The notes beneath the pieces are model-generated. The model did no database searches. It saw only the letters and a list, made by a program, of their open reading frames with translations, and was not told where the DNA came from. Of a stretch of DNA of 64,000 bases, positions 28,197 through 37,238 are shown piece by piece. A program made the position numbers and the translations under genes. Position 1 is the first letter of the stretch. Each line of letters opens with the position of its first letter. This DNA comes from an uncultured Nitrospira sp. (lineage in GTDB: Bacteria; Nitrospirota; Nitrospiria; Nitrospirales; Nitrospiraceae): NCBI GenBank assembly GCA_902500995.1, contig CABVSR010000007.1:110878-174877 (forward strand), read 5' to 3'.

Positions 28197-28415
28197 ATGC
28201 CCCCCTCTCAGGATCCGTTATATGCGGGGCTCGGGCAAGCTGTCCGGATCGGGACGGAACTGCTTGCTGCGTTGATTGCCGGGGGAGGATTGGGCTGGGC
28301 CCTGGATACCTATCTGCTGGACTCCGGTCCATGGGGACTGGTCGTAGGTTTGGGGCTGGGAGCTGCCGCCGGTATCCGGAACGCCTATCGGTCGGCTCAA
28401 CGATGGCAGCGTTAA
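28197..28415 (+). CDS. atpI: ATP synthase assembly protein AtpI/AtpZ-like
   Basis: The 72-residue protein has two hydrophobic segments (LLAALIAGGGLGWALDTYLL and WGLVVGLGLGAAAGIRNAY), the pattern of the small AtpI/AtpZ membrane proteins that help c-ring assembly or Mg2+/Ca2+ uptake. It is the first gene of an Fo cluster and lies 30 bp before atpB. A GTG directly before the ATG could also serve as the start. The segment GLGWALDTYLL with its buried charge is typical. Confidence 0.8.
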   Translation: MPPSQDPLYAGLGQAVRIGTELLAALIAGGGLGWALDTYLLDSGPWGLVVGLGLGAAAGIRNAYRSAQRWQR

Positions 28416-28445
28416 CCTGAATCGTCTGACTCGAAAAGGATCATT

Positions 28446-29195
28446 GTGGAAGAAAGTCCGTTACATGCGTTTGAATTGCACGAGCTGATTCCGCTCGTGC
28501 CCGCCGGCGTCGATATCTCCATCAACAAAGCGGTCATCCTCATGTGGGTGGTGGTCGGTCTGGTCGCCTTCCTGATGATCTCCGCCGCCGCGGCGCGGAA
28601 GTTGGTGCCGGGCAAATTGCAGAACATCGCCGAATTGATCGTCGAATTTATTCGCGGAATTATCCTCGACACGATGGGTGAGCCGGGGATGAAGTATTTC
28701 CCGCTGATCGCCACACTGTTCCTTTTCATTCTCTTTGCGAATTTGCTCGGGTTGATTCCCGGTTCTTACACGGTGACCAGCCAGATTATCGTCACCGCGG
28801 TGTTTGCGGTAGGCATTTATGGGCTGAGCCTGGTCTTGGGATTCTCGCTGCACGGCATGAAATTCCTCGGTATTCTCGTGCCGCCGGGAACGCCGGGCTG
28901 GTTGCTGCCGCTCATGATTCCGATCGAGTTGATCAGCCAATTGGCGCGGCCCATTTCACTGGCGGTGCGGTTGTTCGCGAATATGACGGCCGGCCATGTC
29001 ATCTTGGGCGTGCTGTTCGGATTGGCTATCAGCGGCGGGTTGCTGATCGGCTGGTTGCCGTTTGCTTTCACGATTGCCATGAATGGGCTCGAAGTCGGCA
29101 TTGCGTTTATTCAAGCCTATATCTTCACCGTGCTGAGCTGTGTCTATTTAGGGGATGCCGTGACCTTGCACGGTCATAGCGAGCACGCACATTAG
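28446..29195 (+). CDS. atpB: ATP synthase Fo subunit a
   Basis: The 249-residue membrane protein starts with GTG. It contains the proton-channel helix RPISLAVRLFANMTAGHVIL, in which the Arg faces the c-ring carboxylate, and an earlier LFLFILFANLLGLIPG. The final helix (GLEVGIAFIQAYIFTVLSCVYL) carries the conserved Glu and Gln. The arrangement is that of standard H+-translocating a subunits. It is followed 35 bp later by atpE. Confidence 0.93.
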   Translation: MEESPLHAFELHELIPLVPAGVDISINKAVILMWVVVGLVAFLMISAAAARKLVPGKLQNIAELIVEFIRGIILDTMGEPGMKYFPLIATLFLFILFANLLGLIPGSYTVTSQIIVTAVFAVGIYGLSLVLGFSLHGMKFLGILVPPGTPGWLLPLMIPIELISQLARPISLAVRLFANMTAGHVILGVLFGLAISGGLLIGWLPFAFTIAMNGLEVGIAFIQAYIFTVLSCVYLGDAVTLHGHSEHAH

Positions 29196-29230
29196 GTCGA
29201 GTAGTCTATAAACGGAGGAGAGGACACACA

Positions 29231-29461
29231 ATGGATGCAGCAGCAGCAGCGTTGGTCGGTATGGGATTGGCGGCGGCGGGATTTGCCGGAGCCGGCGTGG
29301 GAATCGGGTATATCTTCGGAAAAATGATCGAGGCTGTGGCCCGCCAGCCGGAAGCCGAAGGTCGCGTCGGGAAGTACATGTGGATCGGTTTCGCATTGGT
29401 CGAGGCCATCGCCTTGTACGGGCTGGTCATTGCGTTCATCATCATGGGCTTGCGCAAGTAA
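29231..29461 (+). CDS. atpE: ATP synthase Fo subunit c
   Basis: The 76-residue hairpin has helix 1 with a glycine ladder (AGFAGAGVGIGYIFG), the polar loop EAVARQPEAEG and helix 2 carrying the ion-binding Glu58 in FALVEAIALYG. The Gln of helix 1 and Ser/Thr after the Glu that mark Na+-binding rings are absent, so H+ coupling is expected. A ribosome-binding site GGAGGAG lies upstream. Placed between atpB and atpF as usual. Confidence 0.95.
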   Translation: MDAAAAALVGMGLAAAGFAGAGVGIGYIFGKMIEAVARQPEAEGRVGKYMWIGFALVEAIALYGLVIAFIIMGLRK

Positions 29462-29533
29462 GCGCATACGGTCGAGCCCTGATGCTGGGGCCATGCCCGG
29501 CTCAGAACCCTCAACTCATTTGGGTAACAGACT

Positions 29534-30046
29534 ATGCCTCAATTTGAATCGCATTTCTTTTCGTCGTTGATCTTCTGGGAGATTCTCTCCTTCGGCATTC
29601 TCTTCTTCCTGCTCTATAAGTATGCGTTTCCCAGCTTGCTGGGCATGTTGGAAGAGCGTGAGAAGAAGATCAAGGATAGCCTCGATCAAGCCGAACGCCA
29701 CCGTTCGGAGGCCGAGCGCAAGCTCAAGGAATATGAAGCCAAGCTGGCGACCGCAGCCAAGGACGCGGACGCCTTGCTGGCGCAAGCCAAAGAGCGCGCG
29801 GCGCGATTGATGGAAGAGAATGAGCAGCGCATGACGGCGGACGCGGAGCGGATCAAAGGCGACGCGACTCGCGAGATCGAGACCGAACGCCGGAAAGCCA
29901 TTCAGGACATCCGCTCGCAAACGACGGATTTAGCGATGATGGTCGCGGAAAAAGTGGTCGGGCGGGCACTGACGGACGGCGATCATCGGCGTCTGGCGGA
30001 CGAAGCCTTGGACGCCCTCGCAAAGACCTACCAGAGTCGGAATTAG
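29534..30046 (+). CDS. atpF: ATP synthase Fo subunit b
   Basis: The 170-residue protein has one N-terminal membrane helix (FWEILSFGILFFLLYKYAFP) followed by a long charged coiled coil (EEREKKIKDSLDQAERHRSEAERKLKEYE) that forms the stator stalk. A single b gene is present. The next expected gene, atpH, is missing; instead the last 4 bp overlap the convergent larE gene. Confidence 0.93.
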   Translation: MPQFESHFFSSLIFWEILSFGILFFLLYKYAFPSLLGMLEEREKKIKDSLDQAERHRSEAERKLKEYEAKLATAAKDADALLAQAKERAARLMEENEQRMTADAERIKGDATREIETERRKAIQDIRSQTTDLAMMVAEKVVGRALTDGDHRRLADEALDALAKTYQSRN

Positions 30047-30873
30047 GCTCCTGTTGCCGGGGGGGTGAGACTCACGCCTCCCTGGCGATACCCTTCCAAA
30101 TCCACCGTCACGAAACGATACCCCGCCCGTTTCAAGCTGCCGACGAGCCGTTCTCGGCGGCCGTCCTCCAACAATTTGGGCAGGTCTTCCACCGCCAACT
30201 CAATCCGTGCCAGATCGCCGTAATCGCGTACGCGGCAGTGGCGCAAGCCTTCGTGCATCAAGGCAGCTTCCGCCTGCTCCACGCGCGAGAGGGTGCTGCG
30301 GGTAATGGTGATCCCTCGCGGAACGCGCGAGGAGAGGCAGGCAGCGGCGGGCTTATCCCAATTCGAAAGCCGCAGCTCCCGGGCCGCGTCACGAATATCG
30401 GCTTTCGTGAATCCGGCTTCCAGCAGGGGACTTCGAACATCCCATTCCCGGGCGGCCTTCAGACCGGGGCGGTCGTCTCCGAGATCGTCGACGTTGGTCC
30501 CGTCGACGATACTGGTCGCGTGATATTCAGACCTGAGTGTGCCTAGGAGGGAGTATAAATCGGTCTTGCAATGGTAGCAGCGGGTGGCATCATTGCGCAC
30601 AAAGTCGGCAATCTGGAGTTGATCCGTTTCAACGATTCGATGAGCCGCGCCGATTTCTGCAGCAAGGCGGCGCGTGCTCTCCAATTCAGAAGCAGGGAGG
30701 GTGGGGGAGACGGCGGTGATGCCGATAGCCTGCGCAGCCAATTCATCGTGGGCGAGCTTGAGGACCAAGGTGCTGTCGATGCCGCCGGAGAAGGCCACGA
30801 TGACCGAGCGCATTTCACGGAGGAGATGTCTTGCGCGAGCGATCTTATCAATCAGTGGAATGGTGGAGACCAT
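30043..30873 (-). CDS. larE: ATP-dependent sacrificial sulfur transferase LarE
   Basis: The 276-residue PP-loop enzyme inserts sulfur into the pyridinium-dithiocarboxylate precursor of the nickel-pincer cofactor. The ATP pyrophosphatase motif FSGGIDSTLVLKLA is present, then RCYHCKTDLY, and KPAAACLSSRVPRG with the Cys that is sacrificed in Lactobacillus LarE. The start is the ATG at 30873, where MVSTIPLIDK begins the family alignment. larA, larB and larC are not in the window. It follows two M16 peptidase genes on the same strand with a 43-bp gap. Confidence 0.88.
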   Translation of the reverse strand: MVSTIPLIDKIARARHLLREMRSVIVAFSGGIDSTLVLKLAHDELAAQAIGITAVSPTLPASELESTRRLAAEIGAAHRIVETDQLQIADFVRNDATRCYHCKTDLYSLLGTLRSEYHATSIVDGTNVDDLGDDRPGLKAAREWDVRSPLLEAGFTKADIRDAARELRLSNWDKPAAACLSSRVPRGITITRSTLSRVEQAEAALMHEGLRHCRVRDYGDLARIELAVEDLPKLLEDGRRERLVGSLKRAGYRFVTVDLEGYRQGGVSLTPPATGA

Positions 30874-30916
30874 GGGGATTCCGACGCGTTGCGTGGTCGC
30901 CGGGTCGGCAAGCGGG

Positions 30917-32296
30917 CTATTGCCTGACTTTGGCCTTCGCAATCGAACCGACGACGACCAGGGCGTAATGTTGAGGGTCGAGATATTGCTTGGCCACGCG
31001 GAGGACATCGTCCTTCGTGACCTTTTCGATGGCTTTGGGATAGTTCGTAAAATAATCCAACCCCAGATTGTAAAACTCGACTTGCGCGAGAACATTGGCA
31101 AGCTTGGCGCTGGAATCGACCCGCAAAGGGAAACTGCCGACGATGAACGACTTCGCTTCGTTGAGTTCCTGATCGGTCACCGGCGCATCCCGTATTCCCT
31201 TGATCTCTGTCAGGACTCCGGTGATGGCTTGATTCGTCACCTCGGTCCTGGTCTGCAGGCTGATAAAAAATGCCCCCGGAAGCAAGCGGGAATCGAATTG
31301 GCTCATGATGCCATAGGCCAGGCCCTGCTTGTCTCGAATGGAGTCCATCAGGCGCGAGGAGAACCCGCCTGCGCCCAAAATATAGTTCATGACCGTGACG
31401 GCGTAGTAGTCGGGATTTGTCCGGCTGATGCCTGTATGTCCCAGGACAATGGTCGACTGGGTTAAATCTTTCTCAATCAGCTGAACCATTTTTCGATCGA
31501 TCGGCGATGGCTTTTTGAGCTGGTAGGGCGAAGGCGGGCCCTTCTTCCACGATCCGAAGTGGGTCTGAACCAAGGTCGCGGCCTGTTCCTGCGTCAGATC
31601 CCCGACGATGACCAGAATCGTCTGATTCGGCAAATACTCCCGCGCATGAAACTGTTGGACGTCGGCGACCGTGATCTTGTTGAGGGTATCCTCTCCGCCA
31701 CGGGCCGGCCAGCTATAGGGATGGCCGTGGAAAATCAATTGATGAAACGCCTTCATCGCGACATTGCCGGGATCGTCGTCATCGCTGAGAATTTCACCGA
31801 CGATCTGGGTGCGCACCCGCTCGAATTCCTGTTTCTGAAAGGCAGGGTGTTGCAGCATGTCGGCCAGCAGGGCAAAGCCAAGATCGGCGTCTTTCTTGAG
31901 CACGCGCGCTGAAGCGGTCGTGAAATCTTCGGCCGCATGGGCTTCGAGTGAGCCTCCCACGAAATCAATCTGCTCGGCCATCTGCCGGGAGGTCCTGGTC
32001 TGTGTTCCTTCATCGAGCAGGCTGGCGGTGAGATTTGCCAAGCCGGCTTTATCCGGCGGATCTTGGGCCGACCCCACCTTCACTAAGGCATGGATTTCCA
32101 CCGTGGGGAGATAGTGTTGTTCCAGGAACAAGACGGTCATCCCGTTGGCGGTTACGGAACGAGTCGGAACAATGTCGGCGGCTTGTCCATAAGCGTTCGG
32201 CAGGCAGAGGGCCAGCAAACAGAATCCCAGGAGGATTCGTCCCAGTGGCCGTTGGCTTTGATGTGGGCGTAGAGCCTGTCGTCGGGTCATCTGCAT
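30917..32296 (-). CDS. M16-family protein lacking the zinc motif (partner subunit)
   Basis: The 459-residue exported protein (signal segment ILLGFCLLALCLPNAYGQA) has two M16 domains. At the position of the HxxEH motif it reads GLANLTASLLDEG, so the zinc ligands are missing. It retains the Arg/Tyr substrate region common to the second subunit (FSSRLMDSIRDKQGLAYG). Such inactive paralogues pair with an active M16 subunit, here encoded 4 bp upstream, forming a periplasmic heterodimer. This fits many bacterial pitrilysin-like pairs. Confidence 0.88.
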   Translation of the reverse strand: MQMTRRQALRPHQSQRPLGRILLGFCLLALCLPNAYGQAADIVPTRSVTANGMTVLFLEQHYLPTVEIHALVKVGSAQDPPDKAGLANLTASLLDEGTQTRTSRQMAEQIDFVGGSLEAHAAEDFTTASARVLKKDADLGFALLADMLQHPAFQKQEFERVRTQIVGEILSDDDDPGNVAMKAFHQLIFHGHPYSWPARGGEDTLNKITVADVQQFHAREYLPNQTILVIVGDLTQEQAATLVQTHFGSWKKGPPSPYQLKKPSPIDRKMVQLIEKDLTQSTIVLGHTGISRTNPDYYAVTVMNYILGAGGFSSRLMDSIRDKQGLAYGIMSQFDSRLLPGAFFISLQTRTEVTNQAITGVLTEIKGIRDAPVTDQELNEAKSFIVGSFPLRVDSSAKLANVLAQVEFYNLGLDYFTNYPKAIEKVTKDDVLRVAKQYLDPQHYALVVVGSIAKAKVRQ

Positions 32297-32300
32297 CTGC

Positions 32301-33695
32301 TCACTGGTGCGGTTGGGCCGGCAAGGCCGATTGGGTTTGCGGCGGAACCGGGATCAAGGCCCCGGTTGTGCGCATATCGGCGGCCAGATACTGGGAGGCG
32401 ACTCGCTGGACGTCCTGGGCCGTGACCGCGCGGGTACGTTCGACGAACTGGCTGACCTTACGCCACCCGGCGCCGATCGTCTCGGCCTCCCCCAGCAGCA
32501 TGGCTTGGCGAAAGTTCGAATCCTGCTCAAAAATATGAGCGGCTTCGATCTGATTTTTTGCGCGTTGGAGTTCGAGTTCGCTCGGTGGCTCTGCCTGGAG
32601 CCGCTGAATCTCTTTCAGCACGGCCTCTTCCACAACCTCGAGTTTCTCGCCCGGTTTCACCACGGCATAAAAATAAAACAGGCCGGGATCAGCCTGCATC
32701 AAGCCGTAGTCGGCGCCCACCGCCAAGGCGGTCTTTTGCTCATACACGAGGCTTTGATAGAGCCGCGCGCTCTTCCCATGCGACAGAATGGATTCGAGTA
32801 CGTTCAGCGCATAGGAATCGTCGCTGGAATAATTCGGGACGCGGTATCCCATCATGACAAAGGGCACTTGCGCTTCGCGCTTCAAGAGAAAACGGCGCTC
32901 GCCTCGTTGCGGCCCTTCGGTGACAGCCAGGGGTTTGGGCGAAGGCCCTTTGGGAATCGGCTCGAACAGTCTCGCAATGACCGGCAGCAGCGTCTCTGCC
33001 TTGATGTCGCCGACGACGAGCAAGGTCGCGTTATTCGGCGAATAATACGTGTCATAGTGCCGCTGGAGGTCGTCGAGAGTCATGGCATCGAGGTCGGAGA
33101 ACCATCCGATCACCGGCCAATGGTAGGGATGGCTCATGAAGGCCTGCGCAAAGAGCGCTTCGACGAGCGCGCCCTGCGGATCATCTTCGTTGCGAAGCCG
33201 CCGTTCTTCCTTGACGACTTCCCGTTCGGTTTTAAATTCGTTGGCATCGAGAATCAGTCCTTGCATCCGGTCGGCTTCGAGTTCAAGGGCCAGCGTGACG
33301 CGATCGGCAGCCAAGTTTTCAAAGTACGCGGTAAAGTCCTGGCTGGTGAAGGCGTTGTCCATCCCGCCGCTCTTGCGGATGAGGCGGGAAAAGGTCCCTT
33401 TGGGATATTTCGCCGTGCCTTTGAACATCATATGTTCGAGCATGTGGGACAATCCCGCCCGTCCCATGACCTCATTACGCGAGCCGACCTTGTACCAGAC
33501 CTGGACGGTGGCCACGGGAGCCTTCGGGACTTCCACCAGAATGACCTTCATGTCGTTGGAGAGCGTGAATTCCTTCGGCTCAACGGCATGCGCGGCGGGG
33601 CCTTGGCTCATGAACAAGGAGAAGCTCAGAAACGAACAGGCGAGAACTGAATGGCGAAGCGGAGATGAGCTGTGGAATGGGCTCGGCTTAGGCAT
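32301..33695 (-). CDS. M16 zinc metallopeptidase, active subunit
   Basis: The 464-residue exported protein has a signal peptide (LACSFLSFSLFMSQGPAAHA) and the inverted zinc motif HMLEH in RAGLSHMLEHMMFKGT, with a downstream Glu region (TEREVVKEERRLRNEDDP) providing the third ligand. A second, inactive M16 domain follows. The enzyme should degrade peptides in the periplasm together with the adjacent inactive partner. It is the first gene of a likely three-gene operon ending with larE. Confidence 0.9.
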   Translation of the reverse strand: MPKPSPFHSSSPLRHSVLACSFLSFSLFMSQGPAAHAVEPKEFTLSNDMKVILVEVPKAPVATVQVWYKVGSRNEVMGRAGLSHMLEHMMFKGTAKYPKGTFSRLIRKSGGMDNAFTSQDFTAYFENLAADRVTLALELEADRMQGLILDANEFKTEREVVKEERRLRNEDDPQGALVEALFAQAFMSHPYHWPVIGWFSDLDAMTLDDLQRHYDTYYSPNNATLLVVGDIKAETLLPVIARLFEPIPKGPSPKPLAVTEGPQRGERRFLLKREAQVPFVMMGYRVPNYSSDDSYALNVLESILSHGKSARLYQSLVYEQKTALAVGADYGLMQADPGLFYFYAVVKPGEKLEVVEEAVLKEIQRLQAEPPSELELQRAKNQIEAAHIFEQDSNFRQAMLLGEAETIGAGWRKVSQFVERTRAVTAQDVQRVASQYLAADMRTTGALIPVPPQTQSALPAQPHQ

Positions 33696-33707
33696 GTACG
33701 AAGATCA

Positions 33708-33736
33708 TGCTAACAACGGGTCTGAATCTGTGTCAA
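33708..33736 (-). promoter_or_regulatory. Candidate promoter for M16-M16-larE operon
   Basis: On the minus strand TTGACA (33736-33731) is followed after 17 bp by TTAGCA. It overlaps the 3' end of rlmN, so the M16 operon can be transcribed independently of rlmN. Confidence 0.4.
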
Positions 33737-34798
33737 GGTAACCGGGGCGTGGCTCATGTCGATCCGGCCCAATTGGCCGCAGGCGCCGAGGACGTCGCGC
33801 CCGCGACTGCGCCGCAGGTAGGCATCGACATGGCCCTGGCGCAGGATGCTCTGAAACATGTCGATGGCGGCATCCGACGGGCGCCGGTAGGCACTGCCGG
33901 GAAAGGGATTGAAGGCAATCAAGTTGACCTTGCAGCGCAGGCCGCGGAGCAGCTTGATCAATCGGGCCGCGTCCTCAGGTCGATCATTCACCTCCGCCAG
34001 CAGCACATACTCAAAAGTCAGGCGCTCGCGATCAGCCAGGGGATAGTCGCGGCAAGCGGCGAGCAAGGCCTGAAGTGAATGGAGCCGGTTGGCTGCGGGC
34101 ATGATCCGGCCGCGAAGTTCGTCGGTGGTCGCGTTCAAGGAAATTGCCAGGTTGACCTGGAGGGGCGCGACATCCTTGATTCGTGATGCGAGCCCGGCGG
34201 TCGAAATCGTGATGCGGCGGCCCGAAAATCCGAGCCCCCACGTGTGGTTGGTGAGGCGACCGACCGCATCGGCCACGGCGTCGAGGTTGGCCAGCGGTTC
34301 CCCCATGCCCATGAACACGAGATTCGTCAATCGTTGGCCGGCTTCCAAATGGTCCTGGGCCAGCAGGACCTGATCCAGGATTTCATGGGCGCGCAGATTG
34401 CGTGCGAGCCCTAACGTGCCGGTCAGGCAGAATCCGCAATCCAGTGTGCAGCCGACTTGCGTGGAAAGGCACAGCGTGAGGCGGTCTTCGTCCGGGATGA
34501 GCACGCACTCGACTTGCTTGCCGTCGGTGAGGGTCAGCACCAATTTTTTCGTGCCATCCTGCGAGGCAAAGAGGTGGACCTCCGTCGCCCGTTCGATACT
34601 GGAGGTGGAGGCCAGATGCTCGCGGTCTTTTTGCGGGAGATTGCTCATCTCCGCAAATGTGCGGACCCGTTCCTGATACAGCCAGCGTAAGATTTGAGAG
34701 GCTCGATAAGACGGCCAACCGAGCGACGTGACGAACGCGGTCATGCCGGCTTCGGTCAGGGCCAGCAGGTTGTGCCTTGTCGCGGTCTCAGGAGCCAT
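33710..34798 (-). CDS. rlmN: Dual-specificity 23S rRNA/tRNA adenine-C2 methyltransferase
   Basis: The 362-residue radical-SAM enzyme methylates A2503 of 23S rRNA and A37 of some tRNAs. The cluster motif CTLDCGFC is present, as are LVFMGMGEPLANLDAV, the SLNATTDELR strand and the C-terminal RSRGRDVLGACGQL with the Cys that forms the methyl adduct intermediate. I take the ATG at 34798. The -10 of a promoter ends 5 bp upstream of it, so the transcript may be leaderless. Confidence 0.93.
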   Translation of the reverse strand: MAPETATRHNLLALTEAGMTAFVTSLGWPSYRASQILRWLYQERVRTFAEMSNLPQKDREHLASTSSIERATEVHLFASQDGTKKLVLTLTDGKQVECVLIPDEDRLTLCLSTQVGCTLDCGFCLTGTLGLARNLRAHEILDQVLLAQDHLEAGQRLTNLVFMGMGEPLANLDAVADAVGRLTNHTWGLGFSGRRITISTAGLASRIKDVAPLQVNLAISLNATTDELRGRIMPAANRLHSLQALLAACRDYPLADRERLTFEYVLLAEVNDRPEDAARLIKLLRGLRCKVNLIAFNPFPGSAYRRPSDAAIDMFQSILRQGHVDAYLRRSRGRDVLGACGQLGRIDMSHAPVTLTQIQTRC

Positions 34799-34803
34799 GC
34801 CGG

Positions 34804-34833
34804 AGCCTAGCACAGGGAAAAAACTTGTGACAA
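34804..34833 (-). promoter_or_regulatory. Candidate promoter for rlmN
   Basis: On the minus strand TTGTCA (34833-34828) and TAGGCT (34809-34804) are 18 bp apart. The predicted start of transcription falls at the rlmN ATG. Confidence 0.4.
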
Positions 34834-34871
34834 GCAAAGGCGAACCTGGTCGCGTTTCTCCGGCATTACGC

Positions 34872-34877
34872 TATAAT
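34872..34877 (+). promoter_or_regulatory. Perfect -10 hexamer before transglycosylase gene
   Basis: TATAAT at 34872-34877 overlaps the first ATG of the downstream frame. If it is the working -10, translation must start later, which supports the GTG at 34909. No good -35 is seen at the right distance. Confidence 0.35.
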
Positions 34878-34908
34878 GATGCCGGTTCACCTTCTGCTTA
34901 GGGGCATC

Positions 34909-37143
34909 GTGCGCGAACTTCCTTGGCGGACCAGTGTAGCGCCACTTGCCTGGGGGCTTTTTCTGTCGAGTGTGTTTGTAACGGCGACAGCTGAGTCCCC
35001 TCGACCGTTGCCTGTCGTGCCTCCCCTGTGTGTCTCCGCCGAAGACTGCTTCCGTTCCGCCCTCGCAATCAATGATCGATCCGGCTCCCCGGCCCAGCGC
35101 GAACAGGCGACGCTGCTCAAAATCGATCAGCTGCGATCCGTGATGGAATTATTTCCCTCGACTCCCTGGGCCCAGCGGGCTCGGGTCGTGTCGGGAGCAC
35201 TCCTGATCGAACGGGAACCGGGCGAGGCGGCCAAACTTCTTCGCGCGGCTCAGCCGGAGATCCCGGTGATCGACGATTATCTCCGCCTCTGGACCGCGGA
35301 GGCGCTGTCGAAGCAACAGGAGCCGATCCAAGCGGCCGAGTTGTTGGAGACCATCCCGAAGATGGTGCCGGATTCCAACCTGCTTGCGAAGGCAGCCTAT
35401 CGCACGGGGGAAGCCTGGTATAGCGCGAATGTGTGTGTCCGCGCGATTGAGTGGTTGGACCGTGCCCTGGCACTGGCGGACAAAGATTCGTCGGCTCCAT
35501 TGGCCCTCCTCCGGCAGGCCGACTGCCACATCCGTGAGAACCGGATGCCGGAAGCGCGCGCCGCGCTGAAACAGCTCTGGCTAAGATATCCACAGTCACT
35601 GGAAGCCCGTGAGGCCAAAGCGCGATTGGATGCCGGTCTGGGAGGAGAATCCTGGTTGCCGACGGCCGACGAGTATCTGGTTCGCGCCCAGGCATTCCTG
35701 GGGCTCTCGATGCAAGCCGAGGCGGTGGAAGAGTTACGGCGCGTGCTCTCATTGGCTCCCGGGCATGCCCGCCGTTATGAGGCGCGCCTTAAACTAGGCA
35801 TCGCCTATGTCCGGTTGAAACAATATGACCAGGCCCGCGAAGTCTTTCGCGGCCTAGTGGCCGACCGGGTGCAGGAGTCGGCGGAAGCCACGGTCTGGTT
35901 GGCGCGAGTGTATTTGCGGCAAAGTCTGGGAGACAAACTCATCGAATTGGCCAAGTCGGCCGCGCAGGGTCCCTTGGCCGGAGATCAGCGCGCGATGGTG
36001 CACCTGTTTGCAGGGGTATGGTTGGAGGATCAGAGCAAATTCGATGATGCGATCGGCATGTTCCGGCAGGTCGCAAAGCTGGGTGATTCAGCGAGTCAAC
36101 GGGCCGAGGGGCTGTGGCGGGCCGGGTGGGCGCAATACCGGACCGCCCGGTACAAGGAGGCAGCGGAGACCTTTCGGGCCGTTGTGGAATTGCACGTCAA
36201 TGGGTTTGAGCCTCAGGCGATGTATTGGGCGGCGCGCGCGGAAGAGCATGGGAAAAACCAGAACGCGGGCGAGCACTATGCGCGGGTTTGCCAGCGCCAT
36301 GCCTATAGCTATTATTGCCAGCTGGCCGCGCGGCGAACGTCACTGCCGCCGAATCAGCCGGCGGTGGCGGCCGATGACCGTCCTGCGGCTGAAGACGCCG
36401 GACGGCTCCCGGAGAACCGGCGTCCGGAAATCGAAAAGCATGCCATGTATCAGCGCGGAATCGAGCTCAAAACCCTGGGGTTTGCTCAAGATGCAGCCCG
36501 TGAGCTGGGGGCCCTGACGGAGCAATATAGTCGGGATCCGGATGTGCTGCTGGCCTTTTCGACGATGCTCAGCGAAGTGGGGGCCTATCATCCTGCCTTG
36601 CGGGTCGCCAAAGTTCATTTCCGTGACAAGCTGGAAAAGAGCGGCCTGCCGACGGCACCGGCTTTATGGACCGTAGCCTATCCCACCGGCCTCGTGCCGA
36701 CGATTGCCGCCCAGGGGGTGACCGCTGTCGATCCCTATCTGGCCGCCGCCATTATCCGGGAAGAAAGCCAGTACGATGACAAGGCCGTTTCGGTCGTGGG
36801 AGCGGTGGGTCTGATGCAGCTGATGCCGGTGACGGCCAATGCGGTCGCGCAACGATACGGGTTTCCAGCGGTCGGGCGGGAGGAATTGTTCGATCAAGAA
36901 ACGAACATCCGTCTCGGCGTGCGCTATTTGGGCCAGTTGCTCGACCAGTACGGAGGTAATCTGGCGCATGCGGTGGCCGCCTATAATGCCGGCCCGATTG
37001 CCGTGAACAACTGGATTGCGATGCACCGGGGACGCGATCAAGATGAGTTCGTCGAGCTCATTCCCTATCAGGAAACCCGGTTGTACGTGAAGCGGGTGTT
37101 GCGCAGTTACGGCGAATATCGCCGGCTGCACGGCGCGTCCTAG
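34909..37143 (+). CDS. Soluble lytic murein transglycosylase (Slt70-like)
   Basis: The ~744-residue periplasmic enzyme has a signal segment (APLAWGLFLSSVFVTATA), a long superhelical region with TPR-like repeats (LWRAGWAQYRTARYKEAAETF) and a C-terminal SLT domain: AAIIREESQYDDKAVSVVGAVGLMQLMPVTA contains the catalytic Glu, with AAYNAGPIAVNNW closing the site. I prefer the GTG at 34909, preceded by AGGGG. An in-frame ATG at 34876 has no ribosome-binding site and overlaps a TATAAT hexamer. This is the family that cleaves glycan strands with release of 1,6-anhydromuropeptides. Confidence 0.88.
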   Translation: MRELPWRTSVAPLAWGLFLSSVFVTATAESPRPLPVVPPLCVSAEDCFRSALAINDRSGSPAQREQATLLKIDQLRSVMELFPSTPWAQRARVVSGALLIEREPGEAAKLLRAAQPEIPVIDDYLRLWTAEALSKQQEPIQAAELLETIPKMVPDSNLLAKAAYRTGEAWYSANVCVRAIEWLDRALALADKDSSAPLALLRQADCHIRENRMPEARAALKQLWLRYPQSLEAREAKARLDAGLGGESWLPTADEYLVRAQAFLGLSMQAEAVEELRRVLSLAPGHARRYEARLKLGIAYVRLKQYDQAREVFRGLVADRVQESAEATVWLARVYLRQSLGDKLIELAKSAAQGPLAGDQRAMVHLFAGVWLEDQSKFDDAIGMFRQVAKLGDSASQRAEGLWRAGWAQYRTARYKEAAETFRAVVELHVNGFEPQAMYWAARAEEHGKNQNAGEHYARVCQRHAYSYYCQLAARRTSLPPNQPAVAADDRPAAEDAGRLPENRRPEIEKHAMYQRGIELKTLGFAQDAARELGALTEQYSRDPDVLLAFSTMLSEVGAYHPALRVAKVHFRDKLEKSGLPTAPALWTVAYPTGLVPTIAAQGVTAVDPYLAAAIIREESQYDDKAVSVVGAVGLMQLMPVTANAVAQRYGFPAVGREELFDQETNIRLGVRYLGQLLDQYGGNLAHAVAAYNAGPIAVNNWIAMHRGRDQDEFVELIPYQETRLYVKRVLRSYGEYRRLHGAS

Positions 37144-37157
37144 CGGGTGCGGTTTTC

Positions 37158-37186
37158 TTGACAAGGGAGAATGAACTTTCTATATT
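37158..37186 (+). promoter_or_regulatory. Strong sigma70 promoter for zapB-like/zapA
   Basis: TTGACA-N17-TATATT is close to the ideal spacing and sequence. It lies about 50 bp before the zapB-like start and follows the transglycosylase stop. Confidence 0.7.
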
Positions 37187-37238
37187 TCGCCCCCATTGAC
37201 CACCATGTGCGACCATCACTTTGCTATGAGGAAATACC

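Noticed and set aside
32307..33650. 447-codon open frame opposite the active M16 gene
   Set aside because: Its product has no recognisable domain; the opposite strand encodes a clear HxxEH peptidase.
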